From Prototheca cutis (Eukaryota; Chlorophyta; Trebouxiophyceae; Chlorellales; Chlorellaceae): a stretch of 17,078 nucleotides of DNA. Under the pieces are notes generated by a model. The model saw only the letters and a list, made by a program, of their open reading frames with translations, was not told the DNA's origin and searched no databases. Of this stretch, positions 1 through 8,522 are shown one piece after another. How positions within the stretch are numbered: the stretch's first letter is position 1; each line of letters begins with the position of its first letter. Position numbers and translations under genes: made by a program. The DNA lies in NCBI GenBank assembly GCA_002897115.2, contig BCIH01000012.1:282443-299520 (forward strand). Reading direction: 5' to 3'.

Positions 1-3
1 CCC

Positions 4-53
4 CAGGTCAGGACCAGCCTTTCCCCCAGGTCAGGACCAGCCTTTCCCCAGGT
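4..53. repeat. 23-bp tandem repeat at window edge
   Basis: Two exact 23-bp copies (4-26 and 27-49) read CAGGTCAGGACCAGCCTTTC plus CCC, followed by the start of a third copy to 53. The array may continue beyond the window start. It overlaps the last codons and stop of the Fanzor-like remnant on the minus strand, so each unit re-encodes Gly-Lys-Gly-Trp-Ser followed by a stop. Confidence 0.85.
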
Positions 54-372
54 GGCGGATGTTGCACATACCATTAACGTCGCGGTTCCACGCCACGCCA
101 CAGCTCTGCCGCTTGCGGATCGCGTACTCGTTCCGGGCAGTGCTGCCGTTTGGATTGCGTGCAGTGCTGCTGCAGGACGGGCCACCGGAAGATCGGGTGG
201 CTGGAGCGCAACCACCAGAAGTACAAGCGGAAGAGCACGACCAGGCCAGACGCAGGTGCAGAGGCCCAGAAAGTGGTGGCGATGATGTTGCCTGTTGCTG
301 GCGAGCTTGATTCTGATCCCTAGATTGACCTGTCTTTGTATGTACAGTACTCCCCGTGATTCGACAAAACAA
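31..372 (-). pseudogene. C-terminal remnant of a Fanzor/TnpB-like nuclease
   Basis: The minus frame of 113 codons ends in a segment (about 55-132) containing RKRQSCGVAWNRDVNGMCNI. This resembles the second half of a TnpB/Fanzor zinc ribbon followed by RuvC-III (NRDxNxxxNI). The putative catalytic Asp codon is at 79-81. The complete Fanzor at 5274-8492 has the equivalent CGVVLNRDKNAARNI, so the match is internal to the window as well as to the family. Upstream in the frame (higher coordinates) I cannot identify RuvC-I, RuvC-II or a clean first cysteine pair, and the next 700 nt show no continuation. I read it as a decayed 3' end rather than a working gene. An exon whose upstream parts are too diverged to recognise is the alternative. 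Confidence 0.6.
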
Positions 373-1105
373 TGGGCAATCGAATGATGATGTGGAGGTA
401 CAAGACGAGATTTCCTCGCGGAATCAGCCCACCCAGCACCTGTTCTGGTGGGCTTAATCAATGGGCGACCCCACCTGAGCTCGGAGCTGGCGGCGCGTTT
501 GAAGAGTGCCAAGAGCCGCCGGCAGGGAAACCGACATAACTGCAGGGTCACAACTCCCATTTGTATCCCCTCCAATCGCCCACATCCTTCCATCATCTCG
601 ATTTCTGGGGTTGACAGGCGCTGTGAGGGCCTGCACGCGCGGCTTGGGGGCCCCCGTCACCGCAGCTGCGCAGTTCCCCAAGGTTAAAGGGCGATTGCCC
701 ACGAGCGTGCTCCTTCCTGGGCCTGCCCTGCTCGGAGACTGTGATCTTTGATGCGGAATAAACCTCCTCGCGCAGTCATACAAGGGAGTACTGCACGGGC
801 GCTGCACGGAAGGGTCCCCCTGGAGGCGATTGTGGGAAATCGGCGCATCACCGTTTTGTTCCTGCTGACAGGGGAGCACCCCCCCGAACGAGGACGCTAC
901 GCAGCCATCCCGGCCACAGATCGGCCTCAGTCAGGACACCCTCGGGTCACGCCTGATTCGGGAAATGGCATTGTTTGTGGTTTCTCCCTGTGGACAGGGG
1001 AGCACCTCCGCGAACTCCCCGCACGATGACGCTACACAAATACCTCTGGAAAAGACAACGGACATCACAAGCGGCTTCCTGGCACAGGAAGCGGGCGTGN
1101 CATGG
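373..1105. other. Intergenic region, no recognisable gene
   Basis: Reading frames up to about 140 codons occur on both strands, but none shows a domain or convincing protein composition. Visible structures are a hairpin at 426-454 (stem AGCCCACC/GGTGGGCT, 8 bp perfect, 13-nt loop) and an imperfect direct repeat, about 835-905 versus 961-1040, both containing GACAGGGGAGCACC and GACGCTAC. An N at 1100 marks a weak base call. Confidence 0.6.
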
Positions 1106-1128
1106 GGCGTCTTAGCTCAGCAGGGAGA
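1106..1128 (+). repeat. tRNA-Phe-like 5' fragment
   Basis: GGCGTCTTAGCTCAG followed by two changed bases and GGGAGA matches the 5' acceptor strand and D-arm of the tRNA-Phe gene at 8703-8775: 15 identical bases, 2 changed, 6 identical. The following bases cannot close the D-stem (GAAG instead of GAGC), and no anticodon arm or B-box follows, so it is not a functional tRNA. It lies antisense across the end of the minus-strand phosphatase-like frame and supplies that frame's TGA stop at 1117-1119. Confidence 0.6.
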
Positions 1129-4100
1129 AGTAGCATCCTGGAACGCCTTCACCTCGGCCNCGACGGTTTTCCACGCCTGACGCAGTGCATCCTTGGCCCG
1201 GGAACCTCGAGGCACGAGCTGCTCCANCGGNCTGNCCACGTTTGCACAGACGGCAGGGTCGCCTGGCTCGTACCGCCTCGCGAGCAGGAACACCGCGTGC
1301 CGGACCAGCAGCTCTGCCACCCGCAGGGCGCCCGCGTTCAGCGCTGTGCTCAGGGCGTCATCAAAGTGCAGGTCCCGCGTGGTGCCTGTGCGAGCGATGA
1401 TCTCCGCCCTGCAGCTGTCCCGGAGCACGTCGGGGGTGGCTGCACGCGGGAGCGAGAGGAGCTGCACCAGCAGGGCCATCACGTCCTCCTGGATCTGCCT
1501 GCCAGCGGCGCTCAGTCCTGCTGTCTGGAGCTCCCCGCACTTGCCGTCGCTGGGTAGCGATGGCGCCGCGCCGGCGGCGCCGGGGTTGCCGTGCGCCGGA
1601 CGGGAGGCGCCGGATCCGCCGCCCGCCCCATCGACGCTCACCGACTCGGTCTCTGCCGGCCGCGGGTCTGCCCCAGTCGACGCGGTCGACGGGCCGGGCA
1701 TTTGCACGGTTGGCGGGCGGCCGGCCTCGTCGCCGTGCGCCTCGCGAAACGACCCGTACCCGCCGAAGGCCTGGAGCGGCGCCAGCACGTCGTCCAGTCT
1801 CGCCGACAAGCGCCGAGCCTGCCATGCCGCCTCTTGCAGGGACCGGGGGTCCGCAGCATCGCCGTTCTCGTCCAATGCGGTGGACCGAACGACCTCGTGA
1901 TCCTCCAGGTCTCCCCAAGGAAGCCGCAGGCGCTCCGTGCGCAGGGCGCCGGACGCCGACATGCGCTTCAACACGTCGTCCACGCCCCTGCCGAACACCG
2001 CATCCAGGCGCGGCTCGGCGGCCACCAGGCGACGGAGTTCCCGCCGGCACGTCCCGATGACAACGCCCGCGGGGATTGCGTGCGCATCCCGCAGCATGGT
2101 CTGCAGCACCAGGGCCTTGTCAGGGCCCGGAGGTTTGGTGCCTTCACGGACCCCCTTTGCCGCCGGGGTCCTGGGTGCCCCCAGGTCCAGGGGCAGTTTC
2201 GCGATGTCGATCATGTGCAGGTGACCGAGTCGGCACTGCTCGTCGAGGTCGCTGACCGCCGCCTCCATGGTCACCACTCCAACACACGCGGCCTCGGGCA
2301 GCCGCATCAGGTGTCGGAACAGCGTCTGCCGGGGCGTCAGTTCTCGACCTTCGGGCGAAGGCCACACCACCGAATCCAACGCCAGCGCGGCGAACGCAAA
2401 CTCCCTCACAGCCCCCGACATCGCGGTCGTCAGCGTCCGAGGTGCCGCCCCTGGCCCCGTCATCGCCTGGACTCGGCCCGGCGGCGACGGCGCGCCGGGG
2501 AGCGGGCGCGGCGGCGGGGGCCCCAGGTCACGGGCCAGTTGTTGCCACCCCCCCAGTTCTTGGAGGACACGGCGCCAAGCAGTGTCGAGCGCCGCTCCGA
2601 TGTCGATACGCTGCCCCACTGGCTGGATGATCCTCACGATAACTGCGGGGTCTCCCAGCTCGTACCGGACTAGGTTCCCAAACACCGCGCTGGACATCGG
2701 CGGCGAGGCCTCCCGCAGCGCGCCCATCTGCACCGCGGCGTCGATGGCAGCGAAAACGCTTTGATGTCGCCGCAAGCGCCTGGTGGACTCCAAGGTCGCC
2801 GACGCCGGGCAGCAGACCGAATGCAGCGCAGCGCACCGCACCGTGTGCGGGCGTGGGAGCAGTTGGATCAGCAGGGTGACGACCTCCTCCTGCAGCCGCC
2901 GGCCAGCTTCGTGCAGGTGGGCATTCCGGTGCCACGGCACGGCCGGAGCGTGCAGCGGCTCGATTGGCGGTGGATCTTGCCTGCCAGCCCCATGCCCAGC
3001 GCCAGGCACTGGTCCCGAGTCGGTGCGGCTCGGTCGAAGTCCCAGCAACCTCTCCAACCGAGCTGTGAGCTCCTGCCGCTGCTGTGCGGTGTCAATGGTG
3101 TCCAGGGTGGCATCGGTTGCACCAGCCTCGGTGGGGCTGGCCAGTGGCACGGCCGGCGTGAGTAGCCGTGCGGTGTATTCGCCGCCGCTCGGCAGCCGCA
3201 ACCGCAGCGTCTCCTCCCGCACCGCGCCGGACGACACGAGCCGGTTCACAACCTGATCCACACCGTCAGCGAACAAATTCGACAGCACCTCTTGATGGCG
3301 CACCAGGTCGCAAAGCTCCGCCCGGCAAGCCCCGCCGCCTGTGTGCGTCACGAGCACAGCCGCGTCTAGGAGCACATCCCGCACCACCGACGCGTCTGCC
3401 GGGCCCACGGGGCTTCGTTCGCCCCCGTGGCGCCGGCCGGGAGCGCCGACTCGTGGGAGCAGCGACTGCACGTCCACCCCCCTTACGTGTACGTGCCGCA
3501 ATTGAAAGTCAAACGCGCCCACCGCAGCCTGTATGGCTGGCAGGCCAATCCGCGGTGCCAGGGGCAGCCGCATGAGGAGTTGGAGCAACGTCGGCTGGGC
3601 TGTGGGCTGCCGGCCGCCGGGTGCAGCCTGCGCCGCATTTCTGCGCGGCAACGCCCCATGCACAAACTCCCTCGCGACCTCGGTCACCGCGTCTGTGGGG
3701 TCCTGAGGAATCACCCGTCGGGGGACCGCCGGGGGCGCCAAACGGCCGGCTGTAGCGCCTCCAGGTGGCGGCTGGCCGCCCGAAGGAGCTCCTTCGGGCG
3801 GCGACCCGTCGCCAGGTTCGCCTTCTGTTGAGGGGCCCCGCGCGTCCGGCGGCAGGCAGACACGCGCCAGGCGGGCACTGATGTCTGCTGAACACTGTCG
3901 GAGGTCGGAGAGATGAGCGATTTCCAGAAGTGCATCCACGAGCTCCGGGATCGCACGATCGATGGCCCCGGAATCGCGCCGCCAAGCGGGCATGACGACC
4001 ACGTTGGCCTCCTCCCCGGGGGGGGCCTCGCGGGTCGAGCGATCCACAAGGAGCACGCTGTCCAACCGGGAAACATATCTAGCAAGTGGCTTGACGACGT

Positions 4101-4671
4101 CAGAGGAGTCGCCACCGGCCCGACTGGTCGCTGCGCCGGCGGTCCGGCCGGCCGTCGCAGCCGCGGGGACACGCCCGCCGCCAGCAGCGTGCGCCCCCCG
4201 TGCAACGCAATGCCGTCGCACGAGCACGACCTCAAGGGGCTGCTCTGGCGGGCTCCCCGGCGGGAGTATACCGGGGATGGCGTTCAGGCGGTCCAGGACA
4301 TCGACTAGGTACATCCTGACAACATCGAGCGGCCTGGAAGAGAAGATGCCAATGCGGTATGCCTGGGGCAACAAAAAAATGCGCTCCACCCCGGGGCGCA
4401 ACTCGATGCGGTACTGCTGCCCTGTGGCGTCCTGTATTCGCTCCAGCAGGACGCCGTCCAACTCAAACAGCACGATGGGCCGGTCGCCCGCAAGCGCACC
4501 CAGGCCATGCGGCCAGAGTGGCAGGACATACTGCGGTGCGAGGACAGAAGGGAGGCGTCGGCAATCAGGAATGCCGCACGACCAGGGGGACCCTGCCGGG
4601 AGCGCATACGGCATAGGGGCATAGGGGCATAGGGGCATAGGGGCATACAGCCACCGGTCAATGCTCCTCAT
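1117..4671 (-). CDS. FCP1/SCP-like (HAD) phosphatase-domain protein with two tandem C-terminal modules
   Basis: This is an uninterrupted 1184-codon frame. Residues about 65-240 resemble the FCP1/NIF (CTD phosphatase) HAD fold. A motif I-like PIVLFELDGVLL is followed by ELRPGVERIF, IGIFSSRP, VVKPLARYVSRLDSVLLVDRST, then an acidic-Pro stretch and an alpha-helical end. Known members use DxDx(T/V) in motif I; here the first Asp is Glu (codon 4462-4464), so phosphatase activity is doubtful. After a Pro/Gly-rich linker, two related modules of about 420 residues start near codons 332 and 753. They share VREFA/VHGAL, T-L-x(3)-LMRLP, DGV/RGVDxVLxRxxxSGA and GRxxQExVxxLLxQLL. I do not recognise the modules; the short helical blocks ending in GALR resemble winged helices only loosely. 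The first codons overlap an 8-bp repeat, and a CACCGCAG acceptor-like site near 4531 makes a spliced 5' end possible, so the start is uncertain. Ns at 1160, 1227, 1231 and 1235 leave codons undefined. Confidence 0.7.
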   Translation of the reverse strand: MRSIDRWLYAPMPLCPYAPMPYALPAGSPWSCGIPDCRRLPSVLAPQYVLPLWPHGLGALAGDRPIVLFELDGVLLERIQDATGQQYRIELRPGVERIFLLPQAYRIGIFSSRPLDVVRMYLVDVLDRLNAIPGILPPGSPPEQPLEVVLVRRHCVARGAHAAGGGRVPAAATAGRTAGAATSRAGGDSSDVVKPLARYVSRLDSVLLVDRSTREAPPGEEANVVVMPAWRRDSGAIDRAIPELVDALLEIAHLSDLRQCSADISARLARVCLPPDARGPSTEGEPGDGSPPEGAPSGGQPPPGGATAGRLAPPAVPRRVIPQDPTDAVTEVAREFVHGALPRRNAAQAAPGGRQPTAQPTLLQLLMRLPLAPRIGLPAIQAAVGAFDFQLRHVHVRGVDVQSLLPRVGAPGRRHGGERSPVGPADASVVRDVLLDAAVLVTHTGGGACRAELCDLVRHQEVLSNLFADGVDQVVNRLVSSGAVREETLRLRLPSGGEYTARLLTPAVPLASPTEAGATDATLDTIDTAQQRQELTARLERLLGLRPSRTDSGPVPGAGHGAGRQDPPPIEPLHAPAVPWHRNAHLHEAGRRLQEEVVTLLIQLLPRPHTVRCAALHSVCCPASATLESTRRLRRHQSVFAAIDAAVQMGALREASPPMSSAVFGNLVRYELGDPAVIVRIIQPVGQRIDIGAALDTAWRRVLQELGGWQQLARDLGPPPPRPLPGAPSPPGRVQAMTGPGAAPRTLTTAMSGAVREFAFAALALDSVVWPSPEGRELTPRQTLFRHLMRLPEAACVGVVTMEAAVSDLDEQCRLGHLHMIDIAKLPLDLGAPRTPAAKGVREGTKPPGPDKALVLQTMLRDAHAIPAGVVIGTCRRELRRLVAAEPRLDAVFGRGVDDVLKRMSASGALRTERLRLPWGDLEDHEVVRSTALDENGDAADPRSLQEAAWQARRLSARLDDVLAPLQAFGGYGSFREAHGDEAGRPPTVQMPGPSTASTGADPRPAETESVSVDGAGGGSGASRPAHGNPGAAGAAPSLPSDGKCGELQTAGLSAAGRQIQEDVMALLVQLLSLPRAATPDVLRDSCRAEIIARTGTTRDLHFDDALSTALNAGALRVAELLVRHAVFLLARRYEPGDPAVCANVXXPXEQLVPRGSRAKDALRQAWKTVXAEVKAFQDATSPC
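4612..4647. repeat. 8-bp tandem repeat (CATAGGGG)n
   Basis: Four exact CATAGGGG units (4612-4643) plus CATA. On the minus strand it reads CCCCTATG, so a candidate ATG recurs every 8 nt at the start of the phosphatase-like frame. Unit-number changes would shift the frame of any start upstream of it. Confidence 0.9.
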
Positions 4672-5273
4672 TCCTGGACTATTCCCATAGCGAGCCCGGA
4701 TGCGAGGCTGGTGTAGACTATCCTCCGGGATAGATCACCGGAATGTGCTGGCGGTTATGTCTCTCCAACAAGCACATACCTCGGTGGGCTGCCCGGTGAT
4801 GGCGCGCATAGGCGCCTGTGGTGTCGGGACCGCATTGCTACGCTCCAGGCCTGCACCCCTGACATTCGCCCAGCCATCATCGGCGATAAACTCCTCCTGG
4901 CCCTCTGCGAGTTCCGCGGGGTTGCCTTGGTCGGCGTCCATGGCAGTACGGGAGGACCCGCCACCGCGGACAGCCGGGATCGGTACGAAGCCCGGGCCTC
5001 AAGTTATCGCAGCGCGTGCGAGCACATCGACACCCCGCAAGCGGTGTCGGCCAATTGCAGAGCAATATAATGTATCCGTGCATTGCATTTGCATGCCAAA
5101 TGGGATTCCTAGGCGGCAATTGCATGGTCGCTTGACTGGTCACGTGGTGGTCGGGGTCTTGTCGGCACGACCGAGGCGATCGCCTCGGAAACCGGTCCGG
5201 AAGGGGCCTCGGCAACCAGAACAAGGGCTTGAACGTGCCAGACACACACCAGAATCAGTTTTCATCATCCACG
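4672..5273. promoter_or_regulatory. Divergent intergenic region with candidate promoter elements
   Basis: This 600-bp gap separates the minus-strand phosphatase-like gene from the plus-strand Fanzor and probably carries both promoters. On the Fanzor side there is CCAAT at 5051-5055, an AT-rich TATA-like ATATAAT around 5064-5070, a palindromic G-box CACGTG at 5141-5146 and an 18-bp palindrome at 5171-5188. G-boxes bind bZIP/bHLH factors in the green lineage; use here is inference. No convincing coding frame is seen. Confidence 0.4.
5171..5188. repeat. 18-bp perfect palindrome upstream of Fanzor
   Basis: CCGAGGCGATCGCCTCGG is its own reverse complement over 18 bp and ends 85 bp before the proposed Fanzor ATG. 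CCTCGG recurs at 5207-5212. It could be a dimer-binding operator, a cruciform, or part of an element end. Nothing in the sequence decides between these. Confidence 0.85.
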
Positions 5274-8200
5274 ATGCCGAAGCGCAAAAGAAAACTTTCG
5301 CCGAAGGGCAAAGCAAACGGTTCGGCGAACAGATGNAAGGGGGGGTCCGCGGACGCGTGCGGACGCCCCGCCACAGGCCCGGGAGTTGATGAAGTCGCAC
5401 CCACGGGTGGTGGCGGCGGCGGCCCCGGCGGCGACGGCGGCCCTCCCGAGGGAGGTGGCGGTGGGCCGGGCGGAGGCGGTGGGGCCCCGGGGGCCGCTTC
5501 ACCCCCGGGAGGGCGCCCCACCCCCGACGAGACGGTCCCACACGTGAACGCGGCCGGCACCTGTCGCACCACCAAGTGCGGGCTGCGTGACAGGGTGATG
5601 GGCTGCTATTATGCGGCGTTCACTCGTGTACTCAACGAAAAGGTGGAATTGCACACGGGAAACATGCACCTGGTCTCCCTTTTTGCGCTCCTCTTCACGC
5701 TGATCCACTTCCGTGAGGTTGATCTGGCGGAGCTGACCTCGTCGGAGATCTATTATGCGCTGCTGTACATGTTCGGGCAGAACAAGTACGGGGACGAGGG
5801 CCCGGACAACGAGAATGTGAGAGGCAAGTTGGCCAAGTTCATCGCGGGGAACTACCGATGGGTTGTGCGGCCGAAGCCTCACCAGCTACAAGATTGCCTC
5901 TACGCGGCAAGGAGGTACATGGCAGATGCCAACAAGCACATCAAGGACCACAAGCCGCTGGCCGCAAAAGCGGAGATGGCGGCAGCCATGAACGCATGCG
6001 GCATGCTCCAAGTCCACGCGGCCCGCATCGCTGCCAAGACATGGAATGCCATCGGAGACATGATCCGCCGCAACCGGGAGGCGGAGCGGGGCGCACAAGC
6101 CGGCCCCCCTCCCGGGGTCGGTGGCCTGGGGGACGCAGACGCCGACGAGGATGACCGCGACGAGGACCCCCCAGCCCGTTACCGCCACATCCGGCCGTTC
6201 GACTCCCAGGCGCTGGAGAGGATGATCCGGCAGATTGCCTCGGCACTTGGCCAGGACTGGGCCGGTATCGTCCCTGGCCTGGCTCAGGCCATCCGCGGTT
6301 GTGGCATGTATGTGCCGTCGCCGGTGACGGCTCCCATGACGCTCAACGAGCTTCCTGCCCGGGTGCGTGCGGCCTGGGCGACTGTCAGGGTTTGATTTGG
6401 TTTTGCCGGTGTGGGGCTCCGCGCATTCCCGATTCGGAGCAGGGGGCCGGTTGCAGGGCTCAGCACAGCCTGCTCCCACCGCAAACTGCCGCCGCTCCAC
6501 TCCCACAGGTCGGCGCCGCCGAGGCGGAAGCGGTTGCAATGCTGCCGGCCGAACGTCCTGCCCAGGTGTGTGTGTGGCCTGGGCGACTGGCGGGGTTTCT
6601 CTGGTTTGCCGGTGTGGAGCCACTGCGTTTGGGAGGGGCGTGATCCATGGGGCCTGAGTGCGTCACGGTGGCTTGAGGGTGCCACCCACCCGATTGGCGG
6701 GGCCAGCATGCCACGGACGTAACCGCACCCGCCGTCTTGCGACTGCACGACTGTTGCTTGATGCCCGCGTGATCTCTGCCCCCACCTCGCGCAGAACCCC
6801 CCCAACCAGGGCACGGGGAGCGGGCAAGTCGCCGTCCGAGTGCCAGCAGCGGCGCAACCCGGCCGGCGCAGTCGAAGGAGGGGGGGCAATCGGCGCCGCG
6901 GATGGAGCGGCGACTGGTGGGGCGCCCCCCCGCCTCGGGGCCCGGTGGAGATGACCATGCCCCCACGGCTCGACATGCTCGTGGCCGGCGATTCCAGCGG
7001 CGCGGTGCGTCTCGCGTACGAGCTGCGGGAGGCCTTTGAGAAGTGCAAGGAAGCAGGCCGGCCCGTGGCGCTGTCGGAGGCCGACTGGTGCGAGGTCAGC
7101 CGCCCGATCGCCGAAGCCGTGATGTGGCTGAGCTCGCAGCGAGACAAGCTGCGCCTCCTGTGCGAGGTCTCCAAGTTCCTGTGGGAGACGAGGCGGTTCA
7201 AGCAGGCGTTCACCGCGCTGCCGGTGTGCAAGTGGTCGGCGCGGCACATCACCATCGACACAAAGATCCTGTGGTACACGTGCCGGGAGGCGGGTATCCC
7301 CGTCGGCCCGCTGCCAGGCTTTCATGCCCAGGGGGTGGACGCCTGGCGAAGAGTGCTGAAGCTGGACGACGGCTGGTGCGAGCCGGGGGACTACCGCCCG
7401 GGGCGCACCAACAGACGGTTTCGAAGGTTTGCCAAGACCGACGGCGTGTCGCTGTGCCTTCTCTTCGACGTCCTGCGGCCGGCCGACGGCCAGGAGGCTG
7501 GCGGCGGCACGCAGCCGGCCGTCGCCGGCTTGTCCGAGGCCGTCAGGGAGGCCGCCAAAAGGAGACTGCTGAGCGGCGGCAGCATCCTGGGCATGGACCC
7601 CGGCCGCAAGGAGACCTGGACCTACAACGTTGACGACGTGGTGGGCCAGGACGGCGCGCTGTCCACCAGGCAGTTCGGCCACGAGGCGCACTACGGCAAC
7701 CATCGCTTCACCCACATCAAGCTCCTGCGCGACAACGGCCTGTGGCAGTTTGCCTGCAGGGTGCCGTCCCTCATGACCGGCCTGGCGCAGGGCGTGCGCG
7801 ACTACATCGCCTACATCTTCAGGCCCTTTGACGGCGATCGCTCGTGCTTCCAAGCCCTGCTCGACGTCACCTGCAGCACCGAGTGGAAGCGGGCCGCGTT
7901 CGACGTGCACATGAACAGATACAGAGCCATGGACGCCGCTATCAAGCGCATGGTCGACCACACCGGGCTCACGCCCCGGCAGCTGGTCGTCGCCATTGGC
8001 AACGCGAACTTCAGGCACAACTCACGCGGGCATCCACCGACCATCGGCTGGCGTCGCTGGGCCAAGCGCATGCGGGACATCCACGGGCTGCTGGTGATTC
8101 CTGTCAACGAATACAACACGTCGCAGGTGCTGCTGCGCTTGGGTGTGCGTGTGCGGGTGTCTTGTGGGATGCGAGCGTCGAGTGGGTGGGTTTAAGGCGC

Positions 8201-8492
8201 GCACGCAGCTGTGCACGCCAAAGAGTGCCCGCGGGCCATCGGTGACTCCCACCCCACCAGCCCCACACCGCAGGTTTGCTCGGCGTGCAATGCGGCACTG
8301 CGCCTGGGCGACTGCCCCACCGCCACGAACAAGCACTTTGTCCGGAAGTGCCAGAACGAGGCCTGCGGCGTCGTGCTGAACCGCGACAAGAACGCGGCGC
8401 GAAACATCTGCTACGTGGCCATGGGCCTGATCTTCAACAGAGTCCGGCCGGAGCCCTTCGACAAGCGGCTCCCGCCCCTGACCCGTGCCTGA
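5274..8492 (+). CDS. Fanzor, eukaryotic TnpB-like RNA-guided DNA endonuclease
   Basis: Spliced model: 5274-6362, optional 57-nt exon 6509-6565, 6951-8126, 8274-8492; all junctions are phase 0, giving about 827 or 846 residues. The ATG at 5274 opens with MPKRKRKLSPKGK, a strong nuclear localisation signal, then a Gly/Pro-rich linker with an N at 5336. The helical N-terminal region contains the LFALLFTLIHF and LQDCLY blocks. The third exon has the Fanzor signatures LPVCKWSARHITIDTKIL and RRFAKTDGVSLCLLF, then RuvC-I ILGMDPGRKET (Asp codon 7596-7598). The usual RuvC-II Glu position reads LVVAIGNANF, and the relocated Glu is in PVNEYNTSQ (codon 8109-8111). Splicing to the last exon joins this to VCSACNAAL and CQNEACG, completing a four-Cys zinc ribbon, then RuvC-III NRDKNAARNI (Asp 8385-8387). 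The family cuts DNA guided by a noncoding RNA, usually from the gene's 3' flank. All catalytic residues are present. The weakest part is the link between the first and third exons across 6363-6950. Confidence 0.85.
6320..6640 (+). repeat. Direct duplication spanning exon end and intron start in the Fanzor gene
   Basis: About 6339-6410 and 6540-6620 are related copies about 204 bp apart. Both carry CCTGCCC(G/A)GGTG, GGCCTGGGCGACTG, then a GGGTTT, TTTGCCGGTGTGG block. Each has a donor-like GGTG(C/T)GTG after CCTGCCC. The second copy is preceded by an acceptor CTCCCACAG (6500-6508), which defines a possible in-frame 57-nt exon. Either an exon end was duplicated into a new mini-exon, or the second copy is just intronic. 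Confidence 0.6.
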
Positions 8493-8522
8493 ACATTCAC
8501 ATGCATTTCACCACTGATCCAC

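Noticed and set aside
454..879. 141-codon minus-strand frame between the Fanzor remnant and the phosphatase-like gene
   Set aside because: I looked for missing upstream Fanzor parts here and found no RuvC, zinc-ribbon or N-terminal block; the composition is unremarkable.
1591..2673. 360-codon frame on the plus strand
   Set aside because: It lies antisense to the phosphatase-like gene, has low-complexity Arg/Gly/Pro composition and no domain; the minus frame has domain similarity and internal module repeats.
6369..8315. CCTGGGCGACTG occurring three times (about 6372, 6578 and 8300) in the Fanzor gene
   Set aside because: Two occurrences belong to the local duplication. The third encodes LGDC in the zinc ribbon and probably matches by chance in GC-rich sequence.
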